Positions 59,870 through 64,000 of a stretch of 64,000 bases of DNA are shown here, one piece after another; within the stretch, counting starts at the first letter, position 1; each line of letters starts with the position of its first letter. Made by a program: the position numbers and the translations under genes. The notes under the pieces are model-generated. The model was not told the origin of the DNA, ran no database searches, and worked only from the letters and a program-made list of their open reading frames with translations. This stretch comes from Typhlomys cinereus. Lineage: Eukaryota > Chordata > Mammalia > Rodentia > Platacanthomyidae. The stretch lies in NCBI GenBank assembly GCA_023101885.1, contig JALPQD010000017.1, forward strand, positions 1,347,428 to 1,411,427, given 5' to 3'.

Positions 59870-60880
59870 TTCTCTGTAGAAAAACAGCCTACTTGGTTTT
59901 CTATCACGAAGGGAGCCACCACATCCTGAATGAATTCAGTGCTCTAACAGACTGAGAACTTGAAACACTCAGAGGATACTGGGACCTGGGACACAGTGGT
60001 CTGCCATGCTGATAAGTCTATATTGCCATGTTTTTGCTTCTCTTCCTCTTCCTCTTTCCACAGTCAATGCCTCTGGCTCCGTCTGCCCTTCTGGAGCCCT
60101 TCCTGAGGTCTTCAGAGCCCCCCTTGTCGGGAACAGCTGAGATCGCATCTGGGTGATCACATCACTAATTAAGCTCAAGAGTTCTCACTCTCAGGGAGAA
60201 GGCCGACCGGCACTGAGGTCTGCATGCTCGGGATAGGGCAGGTTGCAATGCAGTGAGCAGCTGAGCGCATTCACTGAGTTAATCGAGTTAGGTTAAATAA
60301 GCCCGTGCTTATAAGCCGTAACAGAGCAACTGGCAACATGTCCAGAATCACGTTTACTTCTGCATCACTTTCTTTTTGCACTGGTTTGAAACCACTCTCT
60401 TGTCCTCATTCTCCAGGCTTTCAGCATCACTGACTCTTGTAATTTCACACACAGCCTGCATCTCTGAACCTATAGAATGCTCAGCACGTTACTTCTTTCT
60501 ACAACTCAATCCCTCCCTTAAATTAACATCCTTGCTCAGGTCTACAGGAGGGGAGACATGCTCCTGAAGATGTTGGTCCAAAGCCCCCCCCCAAAAAAAG
60601 CCAAACAAGTCATACCTTCCATATTTAAATAATTTGGCTTAGGCATTTCCAGCACCCTCCAAAACTTATTAGCGTACTAGTAGAAGTTTAAGTAGCTAAT
60701 GGATTAACTTCAGTGGATTGACTTTAGTACTGGTCAAGTTCTTATGACAAATGTAACCTATTCCGCTTACTGTTAAGCAACATTCCTCCCTAGTGCTATT
60801 GTTCAAAGAGTGAGCAATGATTAACTTTTGGATTTGAACCAATAGTTTTTAATGTGTGTGCACTCAGTTGTTCAACTTAA
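59870..60880. other. Intergenic just downstream of CLCA1, nothing recognised
   Basis: No repeat or exon recognised. Eight C followed by A residues near 60585. Confidence 0.45.
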
Positions 60881-60882
60881 AT

Positions 60883-60888
60883 TTTATT
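60883..60888 (-). terminator. CLCA1 polyadenylation signal
   Basis: AATAAA on the minus strand about 70 bases after the CLCA1 stop codon, giving a very short 3' UTR. Confidence 0.65.
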
Positions 60889-60958
60889 ATACTGCCCTCT
60901 AGAGGACGTCTGGAGTGCGTCGCTCTGTGATGCAAAGAGCCACGTTCCATCTGGAAAC

Positions 60959-61329
60959 TCAGCGGAAGCCCAGTGGCACCTGCAGTTCTCCCATCCACTT
61001 CCACAGTATTTTTAAGACGCGGCTGCCGCAAGTGGTGCTGTTGATGATGCTAATACTGGGACCAGGCGTGGGCTCTGGAGGAGGAACAAACACAGACACT
61101 CGTGCGATGTTGGATATTTCTGATTTCAGGTTGGCCTTGTCAACAGCCTGGATAGCAAGGAAGAGATCCGTGCTGTTCTCAAAACTGATGTGTTCTGGTA
61201 TAAACGCAAAGACTTCCTCAGAGTTGGCCTCCTTCGGGATCAGACCAGTGGTATTCACTTGAGCAGACTCATTGAATTTGTCTCTGAGATCAAGAATATT
61301 TGTACTTATTCGAATGATATACTTGTCGG
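60959..61329 (-). CDS. CLCA1: CLCA1 terminal coding exon
   Basis: Acceptor cctttttag, then ADKYIIRISTNILDLRDKFN onward to a stop at 60961-60959. The frame is unbroken for 123 codons. The end, MGELQVPLGFR, is a few residues longer than the human end. No hydrophobic anchor follows, consistent with a secreted protein. Confidence 0.93.
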
Positions 61330-62092
61330 CTAAAAAGGAAAAAGGGGGCAGTGAGAAAGGATGTGGCTTGTGACTCTCAAATCTTAAGCTTTAAAACTAC
61401 TAGAAATTACGCTACTAATCGATAAAGTTTAATGAATAAATGGAACAAGTAAGACATATTTACAAGGATTAATATCTTTTTCATGCACCTATTTCTAACA
61501 AAATGGTAAATTTAAAATTGGATTGGTCACGATTAAAACCTTGGTCAACCTTTCTGAGCATAGGCCTTGCCTAAGAAAGAACGTTGTTAAATCTCTGCTC
61601 ATTATTGATAGAGGGTTTTGATACCAGCATTTCTTAGGCATTGATTTACTTAGGGGATCTTAAAACACATTCTGGTTCAATACCTCTGGGGAGGGAACTG
61701 GGGTTTTAGATTTTGAGCAAGTGTTCAGGCTGAAGCCTACAGATTGTACTTGGAGAGACTAAGTCTAGTAGGATTGGAGATTTCTTTCAAAGATGTTTAC
61801 TCTATACTCCCAGCCCTTCCCCAGGAAAGAGTAAGAGAACCCCATTTGGCAAGATTTCAGAAAACAAACAGCAACAACAAAACCAACCAAGTTTTCCTTT
61901 CCCCAGCTGGATCCTCTTATTCTTTAAGTAAGTGAGGTTTTAAGATTTTAGAAATCTTAACCTTTCATTTCAGAGGCCGCACGAGATGCCTCTCCCTGCC
62001 TTCTGTCCCCTCCTGCACCCCAACACACCTGCCTGCCTCGCCTTTTCCACACCTTGCTTGGCTGGCAAATGTCCAGACTAGTTTTGGCTTAC

Positions 62093-62326
62093 CATGCCCG
62101 TGATCATAGTCATCGCCAGGAGCTGTCCAGGTCAGGTTAATGACATTGTGCCCCTCGATTCTTGCCTTCAAATCAGTGATTTGACAAGGTGGAAAGAGGT
62201 CTGGAATGGGAGCCACGGGGACATTGGAAGCCACAAACGAGCCTCCAGAAGACGTTCTGCTGAAACACACTTGCTTGTCTTGAAGATTGCTAGTTTCAGG
62301 GTGTGGTGGATTCCATTTTATTTCAC
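62093..62326 (-). CDS. CLCA1: CLCA1 exon (second from last)
   Basis: Acceptor ttttaatgcag, then GEIKWNPPHPETSNLQDKQV to GDDYDHGH, donor gtaagc. FSRTSSGGSFVASNVPVAPI and [13 protein letters not shown] are nearly those of human CLCA1. Encodes the FnIII-like domain start; same 234-base length as CLCA4 exon 13. Confidence 0.93.
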
Positions 62327-62778
62327 CTGCATTAAAATTACTCAAAATGTGGTAAGTCACGCCACCAAGTATCACGCTCTGTTTCTTAATGGACTTTCCT
62401 CCTACTATTCCTTGTGAGCGAAACACTCACTTTAAATGTTTGGTAAGACCCCCAAATCAGGCTGCATAAGAGAAAACAAAAAGCAAAGAGAGAATCACAT
62501 TGCTTTACCCCACAGGTATTTCCCGATGTGTGGAATAATGGAATAATCTTTTGGAATTAGAAAGGTCAGTTTAAATACTCCATACAGTTAAACCTCAGAG
62601 ATGCAACAGCCTACAATACACAAGACAGTGCTCAGCACGAAGGATGTCAGTAGGGCTGAGGAGATGCAAGAAACCTTGAGGCAGCTTGTTCTGCCTCACA
62701 AGCTAAATGGCATCCTGTGGACCGCAAGCCTTCCACTTAAGTTAGGCAAGTTAGTTGATAGCTCTTCATACTGCTTAC

Positions 62779-62949
62779 CATTCTCGATCCATCCAGGCAT
62801 GTAGAAGGCTCCATTCTGCTGGGCTGCCACTCTCTGTTGGGCTGGAGTAATGCCGCCCAGAGCCCATATTTTTACACTGTATCTACCATTTGAATCATAA
62901 GCTGTAAAATACCTGGAGTAGACACCATCGTTCCTAGTAGCATCAGCAC
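62779..62949 (-). CDS. CLCA1: CLCA1 exon (third from last)
   Basis: Acceptor ccttgtcaag, two bases to finish a glycine, then [20 protein letters not shown] to MPGWIENG, donor gtaagc. Homologous to CLCA4 exon 12 with the same 171-base length. The residues after NGRYSV (KIWALGGITPAQQRVAAQQN) are more divergent from human CLCA1 than their flanks. Confidence 0.92.
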
Positions 62950-63177
62950 CTTGACAAGGAGATGAAAGAATTAGTGAATATCTTCAAAGCACCTAGACAT
63001 TTGTATATTTCTAGCACACATGTTTCAAAGCAAGAGAAATTCAGCATTATTTCCGATAGGCTACATGGCTTCAGTATAGAATAAGGTCTACTACTTCTTC
63101 TGTACGCTGAATGTACATGGATATGCTTGCAGGCGTACATCTTCTCTTCTCGACTTGTCTTTCTTTTATAAAAACTT

Positions 63178-63187
63178 TATTTATTTA

Positions 63188-63221
<34 letters not shown>

Positions 63222-63463
63222 GTGTGTCTCAGAGGGCACTGTGTGTCCCTGTAGAAGACCATGGGTGACTTCAGGAATCATCCTGGATTGTGTCTACCTC
63301 CTTTTTGCTTCGCTCTGGAATTTCCCAGGTTCTGCCCACCTGGGCTGGAAGTGCAGGCTGCTGCCATTTCTGCCTGGCATTTTTACATGAGACCTGGGAT
63401 CCAAACTCAGGACCTTCTGCTTGTGAGGCAGAGTCTTAACCCCTGAGCCATCTCTCTAGCCCT
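63178..63463 (-). mobile_element. Older SINE in CLCA1 intron
   Basis: TG run, body (catgggtgacttcaggaatc) and head (gagccatctctctagccc), minus strand, upstream of the CLCA1 exon at 62779-62949. Confidence 0.75.
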
Positions 63464-64000
63464 GTTCTTTTTGAAATCCAGAAAGTATTTCATATGTCTC
63501 TGCTATAGCCACTATTACAGAATCTATCTACTCAGTAATTATCTGTCAAGGCAAATGAAATTGCTCTTTGTATGTGACTGGTGAAGGGAAATTCATGATT
63601 TCTCCCTAGGGGATGCTTGGATAGGAAATTCACTTACAGAACTCATCCTAGGAACATGTGTATGGGCAATAGCCTTCAAAAGGATCCCGCACAGTATCCA
63701 GAAGGGAATATAGACTTTTTCTCACTTACAGAGCTCTTAGTGCAAGAAAAATGGGCAGAATTTCTACTTTGGGAATGAGTTAACATAGACTCTGCATAGA
63801 TACAGGAATCATCTAGAACTGGGCTGGAATGCATCTCTGCTGTTTCACTTGTAGCGAAGGGAAAATAATATCTAAAAAAGTGTGCAGTGAGGATAAAAGT
63901 TATGATATTACATGTTTTATATCTCTCTGTATATTTACTTTATATATGTGTATAGATATGGAGACAGAAGTTAAGTGAGTAAAGGAGAGGACAGGGAAGA

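Larger units (their letters stand above)
60883..62949 (-). other. CLCA1: CLCA1 gene, 3' part (last three coding exons)
   Basis: Three minus-strand exons match the C-terminal third of CLCA1, the secreted goblet-cell protein that regulates mucus and, in mammals, stabilises TMEM16A at the cell surface. The diagnostic part is the end: ISNIARVSVFVPPPEPTPGP, then IINSTTC and ILKILWKWMGELQ, which is the CLCA1-type tail and has no membrane anchor. All three exons are open, with GT-AG junctions and matching phases. The rest of the gene lies past base 64000; the 1051 bases beyond 62949 are intron with one SINE. Confidence 0.93.

Overview
The window is a piece of a rodent nuclear genome. It carries 7SL-derived B1 elements, B2/B4-like tRNA-derived SINEs, rodent-type L1 3' ends, MaLR-type LTRs and many long CA/GA microsatellites. 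The commonest SINE (tRNA-like head, about 200-bp body, CA-rich tail) is not one I recognise from house mouse or rat. The species is therefore left open; a mouse-related (Myodonta) rodent is a guess.

The genes belong to the CLCA cluster (calcium-activated chloride channel regulators: secreted or membrane-tethered metalloprotease/VWA proteins), all on the minus strand. At the right end, about 60.88-62.95 kb, are the last three coding exons of CLCA1, whose 5' part lies beyond base 64000. About 30 kb downstream in transcription comes a complete 14-exon CLCA4 locus (30.84 to about 11.07 kb). Exons 1-10 are open, with an intact signal peptide, HEXXH zinc motif and VWA MIDAS. The order CLCA1 then CLCA4, head to tail, matches the human cluster.

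The main surprise is that CLCA4 carries three separate apparent 1-bp insertions, near + strand 16777, 11522-11524 and 11370. Each breaks an otherwise well conserved reading frame. The first alone would stop translation in exon 11 at about residue 633 of about 930. The locus is either a recently dying gene or is damaged by consensus errors in the assembly. The visible CLCA1 exons have no such defects. Intron 4 of CLCA4 also appears to use a GC-AG donor.

Layout: 1-11 kb is repeat-rich flank downstream of CLCA4 (SINEs, MaLR LTRs, L1 fragments, a three-copy inverted repeat). 11-31 kb is CLCA4, with two intronic minisatellites and a short dispersed duplication. 31-58.9 kb is intergenic, filled with SINEs, L1 fragments and a degraded gammaretrovirus-like gag remnant near 56.3-56.6 kb. 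58.94-59.48 kb is a CpG-rich, E-box-containing, promoter-like island with no assigned gene. 60.9-64 kb is the 3' end of CLCA1. No bacterial, CRISPR or viral-defence system is present. Most open reading frames outside the CLCA exons are translations of simple repeats and SINEs.
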